Source: Bacteroidota bacterium (lineage in GTDB: Bacteria; Bacteroidota; Bacteroidia; Chitinophagales; Saprospiraceae). Taken from it: a stretch of DNA of 40,472 nucleotides. Positions 10,838 to 19,347 of this stretch are shown here, piece after piece (the stretch's first letter is position 1; the number at the start of each line of letters is the position of its first letter). Under the pieces are notes generated by a model, which was not told the origin of the DNA, made no database searches, and saw nothing but the letters and a program-made list of their open reading frames with translations. A program made the translations under genes and the position numbers. The DNA is taken from positions 39,863 to 80,334 of the forward strand of contig JAHEAR010000017.1 in NCBI GenBank assembly GCA_024642665.1, given 5' to 3'.

Positions 10838-11806
10838 TCAGCTTCCAAGATGGAACAAAGCATCGCCCTGATTGACCAGGGGCGAATTTGTATGACCCAG
10901 GATGTATCCATCCATGGAGGCATGCACAATCACCTGTGCGATTCCATAAGGATCGTAAATGGTGCCCAATATATCCCCTTTTTTCACTCTGGCGCCTGAG
11001 CATTCAGACCAGACAAACAAGCCTGCCTTTGAGGCGCGAACCCAAGAGGTATGGTGGATTTCAATAGACGCTTTAGTTTCTTCTGGTTTTCCATCCAGCA
11101 TGCTTAAAAATTGCAACGTCTTTTTTATTCCTGAAACCCCTTTTGCGATAGGATAGCTATCCAATCGCAATGCTTCACCTCCCTCATATACAAGACAGGG
11201 CTTATGATTTATTTTGGCAACTTTTCTAAGAGATCCTCTCAAGACACCTTTCTTGATGATAAACGGAGGGTTAAAGGCACTCGCCAGACGGGTACTCTCC
11301 TCATCCCCTTTGGATACTCTTATTTGCGGATAGTTAAACCTTCCTTGTCCTCCCGAATGGCAATCTATTAAGAGATCAATTTGCGGAATGATGTTTTTTG
11401 TTATAATCCTTGCCACTCTTGAGGCAAGGCTTCCAGACATAGAACCGGGAAAGCTTCGGTTAATATCTTTACCATCCGGAACTTCTCTGCTGAAATTGAT
11501 AAAACCATATACATTGAGAAGAGGCACTACAATCACCGATCCGCAAATCAGTTGATCAAACATTTGTCCTGCCAGCGTTCGGCGCACGATTTCAACACCA
11601 TTGATTTCATCGCCATGGACACCCCCAATCAACAAAACATGTGGGCCCGGTTGAACACTTCGAAAAACTTCCATCTGAATTGACACCCGTGTGCCGGTAG
11701 GCAGATTCCCTACATTGAAATTTACATGAGACGATTCACCGGGAAGTATTTCATTGCCACTAAATTCAATCTTTCTGTAATCACTATAATATTGTTGATC
11801 CAACAT
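10838..11806 (-). CDS. succinylglutamate desuccinylase/aspartoacylase-family zinc deacylase
   Basis: M14-like zinc amidohydrolase of 322 residues in the AstE/AspA superfamily. Zinc ligands are H64 and E67 in GGVHGDEING and H150 in LIDCHSGG; the substrate-carboxylate motif is DINRSFPG (114-121). The C-terminal part (about residue 255 on) has a biotinyl/lipoyl-like barrel with SGARVKKGDILG. It overlaps the 3' end of the rimK-like gene by 23 bases and is translationally coupled to it. This pairing of an ATP-grasp ligase with a deacylase suggests they add and remove, or process, the same amino-acid or peptide conjugate. The substrate is not evident. Confidence 0.88.
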   Translation of the reverse strand: MLDQQYYSDYRKIEFSGNEILPGESSHVNFNVGNLPTGTRVSIQMEVFRSVQPGPHVLLIGGVHGDEINGVEIVRRTLAGQMFDQLICGSVIVVPLLNVYGFINFSREVPDGKDINRSFPGSMSGSLASRVARIITKNIIPQIDLLIDCHSGGQGRFNYPQIRVSKGDEESTRLASAFNPPFIIKKGVLRGSLRKVAKINHKPCLVYEGGEALRLDSYPIAKGVSGIKKTLQFLSMLDGKPEETKASIEIHHTSWVRASKAGLFVWSECSGARVKKGDILGTIYDPYGIAQVIVHASMDGYILGHTNSPLVNQGDALFHLGS

Positions 11807-12674
11807 GAGCTTCTATTAATTTAATAATATGGCCCGAAATGTCCACTTTCGTCGTCTTTTCAATTCCCTCCAAACCAGGTGATGCATTGACTTCAAGCAC
11901 CATTGGTCCGACTTCTGAGCGCAATATATCCACACCTGCCACTTTTAAGCCCATCAGCGCAGCAGCCCGAATGGAAATATCTGCTTCCTCCTCCGTAATT
12001 TTCATTTTCCGGGCGGTGCCTCCTCGATGAAGATTTGATCTGAACTCTCCTTGTTGCGCACTGCGCTCCATGGTCGCCACTACTTCACCACCTACCACAA
12101 AAACGCGAATGTCCTTTCCATCAGACTCTTTAATAAAACGCTGAAGAAGGATCTCTTCTTTCAATCGAATAAAGGAAGCAATCAATGATTTTGCAGCTCC
12201 TTTATTCTCACCAAGAAAAACGCCATCGCCCTGAGCACTTTGCAACATTTTTATAATCACCGGATATTGGTCCCCCAACACATTTAAGGCAGAATCCATA
12301 TTATCGGGCATCGCCATAAAAACACTGTCGGGCACAGGAATTTGGTGAGCCGCCAGATACTGCAATGCAGAACGCTTATCCCTGGAGCGCAATAAAGCCT
12401 CTGTACTGACCACAGAAAAAACGCCCATCAATTCGAATTGTCTCACCACCGAGGCACCATAACTGGTTACGCTGGAGCCAATTCTTGGAATTACTGCATC
12501 CGGTTTGCCTAGAAACTCTCCCTGATACCTTACGCCCAGTCGACCGCCTAATATTGATAAATTGCATTGCAGGTGATCCACCACCCGGACAGCATGATGC
12601 CTCCTTCGTGAAGCGGTGACCAGACTTTGTGTTGAGTAGAGTACAGGACTCCTGCTTAATATCAGTACTTTCAT
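11784..12674 (-). CDS. RimK-family alpha-L-glutamate ligase (ATP-grasp)
   Basis: ATP-grasp ligase of 296 residues, the family that adds glutamates to ribosomal protein S6 or to other acceptors. It shows the N-terminal MKVLILSRSP strand, PRIGSSVTSYG (63-73), ATP-binding lysine K142 in VIIKM, the QGDGVFLGEN loop, the segment RFIKESDGKDIRVFVVGG (179-196), and metal ligands E261 and N263 in LEVNASPG. Length and motifs fit RimK closely. It is first of a two-gene operon with the overlapping AstE/AspA-type deacylase. Whether S6 is the acceptor is unknown. Confidence 0.9.
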   Translation of the reverse strand: MKVLILSRSPVLYSTQSLVTASRRRHHAVRVVDHLQCNLSILGGRLGVRYQGEFLGKPDAVIPRIGSSVTSYGASVVRQFELMGVFSVVSTEALLRSRDKRSALQYLAAHQIPVPDSVFMAMPDNMDSALNVLGDQYPVIIKMLQSAQGDGVFLGENKGAAKSLIASFIRLKEEILLQRFIKESDGKDIRVFVVGGEVVATMERSAQQGEFRSNLHRGGTARKMKITEEEADISIRAAALMGLKVAGVDILRSEVGPMVLEVNASPGLEGIEKTTKVDISGHIIKLIEAHVGSTIL

Positions 12675-12785
12675 TAGATGGAAGATAGGAAAACATAACC
12701 ATTCATTTTTTTACATCTAATTGAATTTTTGACCAGAGGCAAAACGAAAGGCAGGCGTAAAGATATATATCGGTAACTTCACTCC

Positions 12786-14084
12786 ATGCAACTCAACGAC
12801 AAAAAAACAATTCAGGGATGGGCCTTTTTTGACTGGGCCAATTCTGCATATTATCTGGTAATTTCCACCGCTATATTTCCAATTTATTTTTCAAATGTAA
12901 GCGACGCAGAGGTGCCTCTTTTTGGAGGGACCATTTCCAATACGGCACTTTATTCTTTCTCCGTGTCCGCCGTATATATTCTCATCGCTTTTATTTCCCC
13001 ATTACTATCCGGCATCGCAGATTTCAGTGGCAGAAGGATGTATTTTCTAAAATCATTCACCCTGGCAGGAGTCATCGGATGTATTTCACTATTCTTTTTC
13101 AATAGTCCGGAAACCATGTGGATTGGCACAGTGGCATTTATGTTGGGTACGATAGGTGCCGCAGGAGGACTTGTATTTTATGATTCTTATTTGCCCCTCA
13201 TTGCTACAGAAGATAAATTTGACAGTGTGAGTGCTAAAGGATATGCCTATGGATATGTAGGTAGTGTGCTACTATTAGTTTTTTGTCTTCTGTTGATCCA
13301 AAAACCTGAATGGTTTTATATCTCCAGTCCTACACTACCCTCTCGAATATCATTTGTTCTGGTCGGGGTCTGGTGGTTTAGTTTCGCACAAATCACATTT
13401 AAAAGATTACCGGCTGACGAACCGGTAAAAAGTACCGAGAATCTGCTGATGAAGGGATGGAAAGAATTAATGGGCGTTTGGGAAATCATTAAGATTGACA
13501 AAAACATTAAAAGATTTCTAGCTTCTTATTTCTTTTATATTGCCGGTGTCCATACAGTGATTTACCTCGCTTCTATTTTCGCTGCCAAAGAATTAGGTTT
13601 TGAAGATTTCGAATTGATTGTAACCATTCTGCTACTCCAATTAGTCGCTATTCCCGGTGCTATTTCATTTGCCCGTTTGTCTAAAGCAAAAGGAAATAAA
13701 TTTAGTTTGTTGATTCAACTGTCTATTTGGGTAATCATCTGCTTCGGTGCCTATCTGACCACACAAAAGTGGGAGTTCTTTTTGATCGCCGCTTTAGTAG
13801 GAATGGTTCTTGGCGGGATACAATCACTTTCCCGATCTACCTATGCAAAGCTCCTGGAAGGTGAAGTAAAAGATACGACATCATTTTTTAGCTTTATGGA
13901 TGTGCTGTCAAAAGTGGCTATCGTCTCCGGCACGTTTATATTCGGCCTTGTCAATTCACTGACCGGCAGCATGCGGTATAGCGTGCTCGCTTTGGCCTTG
14001 TTTTTCATCACAGGGATTGTAATACTTTCCTCGGTAGACAAATACAGAATCAATACGGCATCCCCCGCTAAGACAATTCCATAA
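12786..14084 (+). CDS. MFS transporter, Atg22/UMF1-like
   Basis: Inner-membrane transporter of 432 residues with about 12 hydrophobic helices. The N-terminal GWAFFDWANSAYY segment is the hallmark of the Atg22-like (UMF1) MFS branch, and GGIQSLSRSTYAKLL lies in the second half. Yeast Atg22 exports amino acids from the vacuole; bacterial substrates are generally unassigned. It starts from its own ATG divergently from rimK and stops 2 bases before the stop of the convergent beta-helix lipoprotein gene. Confidence 0.87.
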   Translation: MQLNDKKTIQGWAFFDWANSAYYLVISTAIFPIYFSNVSDAEVPLFGGTISNTALYSFSVSAVYILIAFISPLLSGIADFSGRRMYFLKSFTLAGVIGCISLFFFNSPETMWIGTVAFMLGTIGAAGGLVFYDSYLPLIATEDKFDSVSAKGYAYGYVGSVLLLVFCLLLIQKPEWFYISSPTLPSRISFVLVGVWWFSFAQITFKRLPADEPVKSTENLLMKGWKELMGVWEIIKIDKNIKRFLASYFFYIAGVHTVIYLASIFAAKELGFEDFELIVTILLLQLVAIPGAISFARLSKAKGNKFSLLIQLSIWVIICFGAYLTTQKWEFFLIAALVGMVLGGIQSLSRSTYAKLLEGEVKDTTSFFSFMDVLSKVAIVSGTFIFGLVNSLTGSMRYSVLALALFFITGIVILSSVDKYRINTASPAKTIP

Positions 14085-14086
14085 AT

Positions 14087-15610
14087 CTATTGCTGGAACT
14101 CATAGCAACCCAGATCAGGCAACAACAAGTCCCTGCTTTGGCCATCAAAATCATCAGGATAGGCGGGTAATGGGATACCCTTTTGTTCGGCTACTGACAT
14201 CGTATCCAGATGGTAATCATCATGCAACATGTCCACAAATAAAGTGTCCCCGTAACGATATTCAAAACAATTGGTACATATGGTCTCAAAAAAGTCCGGA
14301 TATTTATCCTGATCGAGTAACTCATCAACGACAACCATATTATTGTACATCTGTATATCCAGCAAGGCTTGTTCAGGAGTCCCTGCATCTACCAACCATA
14401 CTTCATCCCGTGAAGAACCAATCAATAAGCTATTGAAAATTCTGCCGGTAAACTGATTTAAAAACAACCCTTCCTGACACAACGGATCACTGCAATAATA
14501 GTTGTTCATCAATAATGCTTCGCGATCATTTCCAAAGCTCACCATCGTGGTATACGCAATTTCATAATCACCACCATACGTCAATGCCACTGCCTGACTT
14601 CCATTTTCATAGAAAAGACAATTCGAAATTTTCGCAGTGGCATGTCTTGCAAAAAATCCGGGCCCGCTGGTATAAGCTATACTACTGTGATCCATTTCTA
14701 CTACTGTCGCACTATCACTCGTAATGCCGGCAAGTGCGCTACTGAGTTGCATATGACTAAACTTATGGGGACCACTTTCAGGACCGAGTCGAATGCCGGC
14801 CCATTCCCCTGCATGATCAGGTTCGATCCGATCATCACGAATGATGACGGGTTGGCTTACCGTGCCTCTGACTTCTATTCTTCCTTTTGGGTAGGTGTAA
14901 ATCAAACCTTCATTATAAATACCTATTTGATTATTGGCAATACCTCCATGTACATATAATTCCGCACCGGGTGGCAAAACCAGTGTGCATGAATCAATCA
15001 GTAAGGTACCGTAGAGTACATAGGGTTTTGGATCATCCCAGGTCTCCTCCGCCAGGTCACAGGAAAGCAACGAAATGCGATTTGGTGTATTCGGTCCAGG
15101 TATATAATTAGCATTTTGCCCCCAGGCGACGAGCTTTGTTTTTTGCACATTACCATTATATTGAAATTGAGCATCAGCCTCAAGAATAAAAGGACTTACG
15201 GAAACCGGATTGTCCGGGTCGATGGTAGCTTCAGCAAAAACATATATACTGTCTTCCGGGAGTATTTCAACATTGCGGATGATATCACCCGTATAGCCAT
15301 CAACATTTAACGTAAAAAAATCGGCATTGGGACCTGTGAGGGTCACTTCGTCTATCCGGACGGACAACTTGTTTGGATTATACACTTTAAAATAGCGGGT
15401 GACGGTACTAATCTGTGTAAACACGGTGTCAAACATTAACGTATCGAGCGAATAGGTCAATACATCTCCACTATTCGTGGTAAATTTCTCCTTGTAACAA
15501 GAGGATAGAAACAACAGCACGATACTACAAAGTACCATAACCGCAAGTCCAGCCTGCTTGCATGCTATGGCCCTGTTTTCTTTAGTCACTTGATCCCCAA
15601 GATTTTTCAC
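14087..15610 (-). CDS. large lipoprotein, probable right-handed beta-helix
   Basis: The 507-residue product has a lipoprotein signal ending in LLFLSSC (C38). The start at 15610 is GTG; a second GTG 7 codons in is equally possible. An ATG at residue 25 would leave a signal with no positive n-region. An N-terminal beta-sandwich-like part (about 55-160) precedes a central region rich in Asn-Gly turns and short strands (about 200-400), including SHMQLSSALAG, SSIAYTSG and NCLFYENGSQAV. These resemble the rungs of parallel beta-helix (pectate-lyase-like) repeats. A C-terminal DLGCYEFQ motif is common in Bacteroidota surface beta-helix proteins. It probably binds surface glycans; no enzyme residues can be assigned. 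Confidence 0.75.
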   Translation of the reverse strand: MKNLGDQVTKENRAIACKQAGLAVMVLCSIVLLFLSSCYKEKFTTNSGDVLTYSLDTLMFDTVFTQISTVTRYFKVYNPNKLSVRIDEVTLTGPNADFFTLNVDGYTGDIIRNVEILPEDSIYVFAEATIDPDNPVSVSPFILEADAQFQYNGNVQKTKLVAWGQNANYIPGPNTPNRISLLSCDLAEETWDDPKPYVLYGTLLIDSCTLVLPPGAELYVHGGIANNQIGIYNEGLIYTYPKGRIEVRGTVSQPVIIRDDRIEPDHAGEWAGIRLGPESGPHKFSHMQLSSALAGITSDSATVVEMDHSSIAYTSGPGFFARHATAKISNCLFYENGSQAVALTYGGDYEIAYTTMVSFGNDREALLMNNYYCSDPLCQEGLFLNQFTGRIFNSLLIGSSRDEVWLVDAGTPEQALLDIQMYNNMVVVDELLDQDKYPDFFETICTNCFEYRYGDTLFVDMLHDDYHLDTMSVAEQKGIPLPAYPDDFDGQSRDLLLPDLGCYEFQQ

Positions 15611-15772
15611 AAATGGTCTGTTTGACAGCAGCTTTAAATGAATAAAGTGCCTTTATCATTAAACTGCGAATTTACTTCAATGCTTTTAAACGACGTGCAG
15701 AACCGGTATCTTATTTCTTTGTGATGCTACAGAGCAAAAACCAACTTTCATCTGCATAAAAGTCTTTAAGCT

Positions 15773-15780
15773 TACTTTTG
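15773..15780 (+). promoter_or_regulatory. -7 promoter element of the glycosyltransferase operon
   Basis: TACTTTTG matches TAnnTTTG exactly, 18 bases ahead of ATG 15799. It overlaps the in-frame TTG at 15778, which therefore cannot be the start and which favours the ATG. Confidence 0.6.
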
Positions 15781-15798
15781 TTAACTCAAAGTGACTCT

Positions 15799-16497
15799 AT
15801 GCCTTCAAATCTAAGGATTGACCTGATCATCCCTGCCTTTAATGAGGAGGCCGCCATTGGCAAGGTCATTCGCCATATCCCCCGAGAGGTCATTCGGGAA
15901 ATTATTGTTTGCAATAATGGCTCTACCGATAACACAAGGGAAGTGGCGATCGCAGCCGGTGCTACCGTTGTAGATGCACCTCAGCGTGGCTATGGCAGTG
16001 CGTGCCTGACGGGCATAGAATATATAAAGCAAAAGACCATTGATCTGCAGCCGGATATAATTGTTTTTATGGATGGTGATTTTGCAGACTATCCTGAAGA
16101 AATACCATTGCTGATAGCACCTATGGAGCAAGGCGCGGAGTTGGTGATCGGATCTCGTGTATCAGGGAAGGCAGACAATGGTTCACTGACTATTGTGCAA
16201 CGATTTGGCAACTGGCTGGCCACCCGTTTAATTAAAATAATCTGGGGCCATACTTTTACTGATTTAGGACCCTTTAGGGCCATTTCCTGGAAGAAACTGC
16301 TCCAATTGGACATGAAGGATACAAGTTACGGATGGACTGTGGAAATGCAAATAAAGGCCCTTCAACACAAACTCGTATGTGATGAAGTACCGGTTTCATA
16401 CAGGCAACGTATTGGTGTGTCAAAAGTAAGTGGCACCATTAAAGGCTCGGTCATGGCAGGCTATATGATTATTTGGACGATTATTAAATCGATGTAA
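15799..16497 (+). CDS. GT2 glycosyltransferase, polyprenyl-phosphate sugar synthase-like
   Basis: Cytosolic-face GT-A enzyme of 232 residues (MPSNLRIDLIIPAFNEE start). Motifs: IIPAFNEEAAIGKVI for nucleotide binding, VCNNGSTDNT, and the metal-binding FMDGDFADYPEE. It resembles the dolichyl/polyprenyl-phosphate mannose or glucose synthase (DPM/DPG) branch and lacks C-terminal membrane helices. It would charge a lipid carrier with a sugar for the membrane enzymes encoded next to it. The next gene's ATG follows its TAA stop immediately. The donor sugar is unknown. Confidence 0.87.
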   Translation: MPSNLRIDLIIPAFNEEAAIGKVIRHIPREVIREIIVCNNGSTDNTREVAIAAGATVVDAPQRGYGSACLTGIEYIKQKTIDLQPDIIVFMDGDFADYPEEIPLLIAPMEQGAELVIGSRVSGKADNGSLTIVQRFGNWLATRLIKIIWGHTFTDLGPFRAISWKKLLQLDMKDTSYGWTVEMQIKALQHKLVCDEVPVSYRQRIGVSKVSGTIKGSVMAGYMIIWTIIKSM

Positions 16498-17988
16498 ATG
16501 ATTTTTCTTAAGATTCTGGCTTACATCGTCATTTGTCTTTATCTCGTGGCTATGCTTCTGATTCTGTTTTACAGTATGTTGCACTTCCACCTACTAATTA
16601 AATACCTGAAGAATAAAAATAAAAGATCACAAACTACCCCATCGCCAATACCTGATCAGGCATTACCCACAGTGACCGTCCAGCTACCTGTCTATAATGA
16701 ACCAATGGTGATAAATCGTCTGATAGACAATATCGTCAGGCTGGACTACCCTCCCGGCAAATTACAAATACAGATACTGGATGATTCAACAGATGAAACA
16801 AAAATCATTTGTGCGCAGAAGGTAGCATGGTATAAGGCCCGGGGTATACCTATTGCCTTAATCCATCGCCAGGACAGAGCCGGGTATAAAGCGGGTGCAC
16901 TACAAAACGGCCTTACCACTGCCACGGGAGAATATATTGCGATATTCGATGCAGATTTTTTACCCCAACGTGATTTTCTTCGACTTACCATACCTTTTTT
17001 TTCAAACGAAAACATTGGCGTCGTTCAAACCAGATGGGGACATATCAATGAAGGCTTCTCCATCATCACCAGACTTCAGGCATTTCAACTCAATGTTCAT
17101 TTTAGTATCGAACAAACCGGGCGACAACTGGGCAGTTATTTTCTTCAGTTTAATGGTACCGCAGGGATCTGGCGGAAAGCTGCCATTGCAGATGCCGGTG
17201 GATGGAAGGATGATACGCTAACAGAAGATCTTGATCTTTCTTACCGTGCACAACTAAAGGGATGGAAAATCTATTACCGTCAGGAAATCGTAACCCCTGC
17301 TGAACTCCCTGTAGAGATGACCGGGCTTCGGTCGCAGCAATTTCGATGGATGAAAGGAGGTGCAGAAAATGCACGAAGATTATTATCTGATATTCTATCA
17401 ACCAAACTTCCGCTTTCCCAAAAAATACATGCATGTGCACACCTGTTATCCAGCTCTATTTTTCTGATTGTTTTTTTACTCGCGGTATTGAGTGTCCCGG
17501 TCTTATTACTCTATCCAATCACTGATTTAAATCTAAAATGGTTATCCCTGTTTTTTATTCCCTTGCTTCTATTGGCTTGGGTATACTTTGTTGGCAATAG
17601 TGATACATCATGGAAAAACGAATCAAACCTCAAACGCATACTTCGGTTTCTTTGGATGTTTCCCGTGTTTCTATCACTCTCCATGGGCCTTTCCTTTCAT
17701 GCCACAAGAGCACTTATAGAAGGATTCAGCGGAAAAAAAAGTGCGTTTATTCGAACCCCTAAATTCAATATCCAACCGCAACAAAATCAATTGACAAACA
17801 TCACCCCTCGAAGCCCTTTGAGGCTATCTATGCTTTGGGCTGAAGGCCTCATCGCCATTTACTTCGTTGGTGGTGTGGCGTCCGCTGTTTTTTTCAGGGA
17901 TTATTCTTTTCTCACCTATCACCTGATGCTTGTCATCGGTTTTGGAAGTATATTCATACTTACGCTCTTACATCAATTTCGTGCGTGA
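16498..17988 (+). CDS. membrane-embedded GT2 beta-glycosyltransferase, cellulose-synthase-like
   Basis: Processive-type GT2 of 496 residues. An N-terminal helix (about 5-35) leads into the GT-A domain with the family signature complete: DD (95-96), DAD (151-153), TED (242-244) and QQFRW (280-284). Several C-terminal membrane helices follow (about 310-420 and 440-495). These motifs place it with cellulose synthase/ceramide-glucosyltransferase-like enzymes that polymerise or transfer beta-linked sugars at the inner membrane. No PilZ domain or BcsB-like partner is encoded nearby, so cellulose itself is not implied. It abuts the upstream GT and shares a GTGA overlap with the next gene. Confidence 0.88.
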   Translation: MIFLKILAYIVICLYLVAMLLILFYSMLHFHLLIKYLKNKNKRSQTTPSPIPDQALPTVTVQLPVYNEPMVINRLIDNIVRLDYPPGKLQIQILDDSTDETKIICAQKVAWYKARGIPIALIHRQDRAGYKAGALQNGLTTATGEYIAIFDADFLPQRDFLRLTIPFFSNENIGVVQTRWGHINEGFSIITRLQAFQLNVHFSIEQTGRQLGSYFLQFNGTAGIWRKAAIADAGGWKDDTLTEDLDLSYRAQLKGWKIYYRQEIVTPAELPVEMTGLRSQQFRWMKGGAENARRLLSDILSTKLPLSQKIHACAHLLSSSIFLIVFLLAVLSVPVLLLYPITDLNLKWLSLFFIPLLLLAWVYFVGNSDTSWKNESNLKRILRFLWMFPVFLSLSMGLSFHATRALIEGFSGKKSAFIRTPKFNIQPQQNQLTNITPRSPLRLSMLWAEGLIAIYFVGGVASAVFFRDYSFLTYHLMLVIGFGSIFILTLLHQFRA

Positions 17989-19289
17989 AAAATTATAAAT
18001 TAATTCCGAGTGTACTTTGGCTAGTGACCATGGTATGGTTGATGCAGATAAACAGAACAGAATTTATCTTGCTTTGGTCATTGTACTCTATCGCTTTTGG
18101 CGCCTACATCTGGTTAGTTATTCACCAAGGGCCTATAGCCATCAGGAACGGATTAATACTCGCGTTACTCGCGCGTCTGGCTTCTTTCTTTTTTGATCCA
18201 TTACTCTCCGATGATTTCTACAGATTTATCTGGGATGGCATGCTGGTCAATAATGGCATTCACCCAATGGCCTATACGCCGACTTATCTGATTACGCACC
18301 CGGAGATACTCCATGTCAATCAAACTTTGTATGAGGCATTGAATAGTCCTGACTATTTCAGCGTGTATCCCCCTTTGTCGCAATGGATTTTTAGTTTGTC
18401 TTACCTGATCAGTGGTCCTAATCTGTTGGCTAATGTGCTGTGTTATAAAACCGTTTTGCTTGTCACCGATAGTACTATCATCATATTACTTTATAAGCTT
18501 CTCCTGAAGCGAAATCTTCCATCGGATCGCGTATTGTTTTATGCGCTGAATCCATTGATCGTTATAGAATTTGTTGGTAATCTTCATATGGATGGAATAA
18601 TGATTGTCGGCCTGTTAGCTGCCGTACTTATGGTGGAGAAAAATAATTTGTCCGTAAGTATTTTAGCAATGGCCTTATCCATTCTTTCGAAAATGTTAAC
18701 CCTGGTGCTTTTGCCGTTTATGCCCAAGTCAATATATCCCAGAAAAATATTATGGTACGCACTTATCACCACCGGCTTTAGTGTACTTATATTCTGGCTT
18801 TCTTTTGGGGCACACACAAGTTGGCTACAAAGTATCAGGTTATGGTTTCAAACATTTGAGTTTAATGCTGGTCTGTATTACCTGGTGCGTTATGCCGGTA
18901 TGTTGATAAAGGGTTATAATCTGATCAGTATTACCGGACCTGCATTAGCAGCTTGCTTTTTACTGGGAACATGTTTGTTATGGGTAAAATACCGGGGAGA
19001 TGTTTCTTTTGATTGGGCGCATGCAATGTTATTTGTGTTGACCCTGTACTTTTTTTGTGCGACTACGATTCATCCCTGGTATCTGGGGATTCTACTCGTT
19101 CTGAGTATCTTGAGTCAACATGTTTACCCCATCGTATGGACGTATCTGGTCTTTTTGAGTTACAGTCATTATCAGGACGGAGGATATGCTGAAAACTATT
19201 GGCTGATTGCGACGGAGTACCTTTTACTTGCAGCGTTTATACTTTGGGAATGGCTACAAAAAAGGCCCCTGAAACACCTTACGGCATAA
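17985..19289 (+). CDS. polytopic membrane glycosyltransferase (GT-C/GT87-like)
   Basis: The 434-residue product is almost entirely hydrophobic helices. Near residues 75-90 it carries DDFYRFIWDGMLVNNGIHP, matching the loop with acidic residues and the RYxWDGxxxxxGxxP pattern of GT-C enzymes that use polyprenyl-phosphate sugars. The GTG start overlaps the upstream stop (GTGA), so translation is coupled. With the DPM-like GT two genes upstream, the likely scheme is that one enzyme makes the lipid-linked sugar and this one transfers it outside the cytosol. The acceptor is unknown. It is followed by a strong hairpin terminator. Confidence 0.78.
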   Translation: MKNYKLIPSVLWLVTMVWLMQINRTEFILLWSLYSIAFGAYIWLVIHQGPIAIRNGLILALLARLASFFFDPLLSDDFYRFIWDGMLVNNGIHPMAYTPTYLITHPEILHVNQTLYEALNSPDYFSVYPPLSQWIFSLSYLISGPNLLANVLCYKTVLLVTDSTIIILLYKLLLKRNLPSDRVLFYALNPLIVIEFVGNLHMDGIMIVGLLAAVLMVEKNNLSVSILAMALSILSKMLTLVLLPFMPKSIYPRKILWYALITTGFSVLIFWLSFGAHTSWLQSIRLWFQTFEFNAGLYYLVRYAGMLIKGYNLISITGPALAACFLLGTCLLWVKYRGDVSFDWAHAMLFVLTLYFFCATTIHPWYLGILLVLSILSQHVYPIVWTYLVFLSYSHYQDGGYAENYWLIATEYLLLAAFILWEWLQKRPLKHLTA

Positions 19290-19294
19290 AAAAA

Positions 19295-19319
19295 CCCTTG
19301 TCAGAAAATCCGACAAGGG
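19295..19319. terminator. bidirectional intrinsic terminator
   Basis: Perfect 8-bp stem CCCTTGTC/GACAAGGG with a 9-base loop. On the minus strand it is followed by a run of seven Ts, making it an excellent terminator 29 bases after gldN. On the plus strand the downstream sequence is CTATAATATTTTT, less ideal but usable to end the glycosyltransferase operon. Confidence 0.88.
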
Positions 19320-19347
19320 CTATAATATTTTTACAAAAAAGTCTTGC

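Noticed and set aside
15611-15772. Possible small RNA upstream of the glycosyltransferase operon
   Set aside because: No hairpin-T-run or conserved RNA motif could be seen; only AT-rich spacer and the promoter.
15778-15798. TTG start for the first glycosyltransferase
   Set aside because: The TTG overlaps the -7 promoter element (15773-15780), so it would not be in the mRNA; ATG 15799 fits the family.
16498-17988. Cellulose synthase BcsA
   Set aside because: The D,D,D,QxxRW motifs are present but the PilZ domain and bcsB/bcsC neighbours are absent, so only a cellulose-synthase-like enzyme is called.
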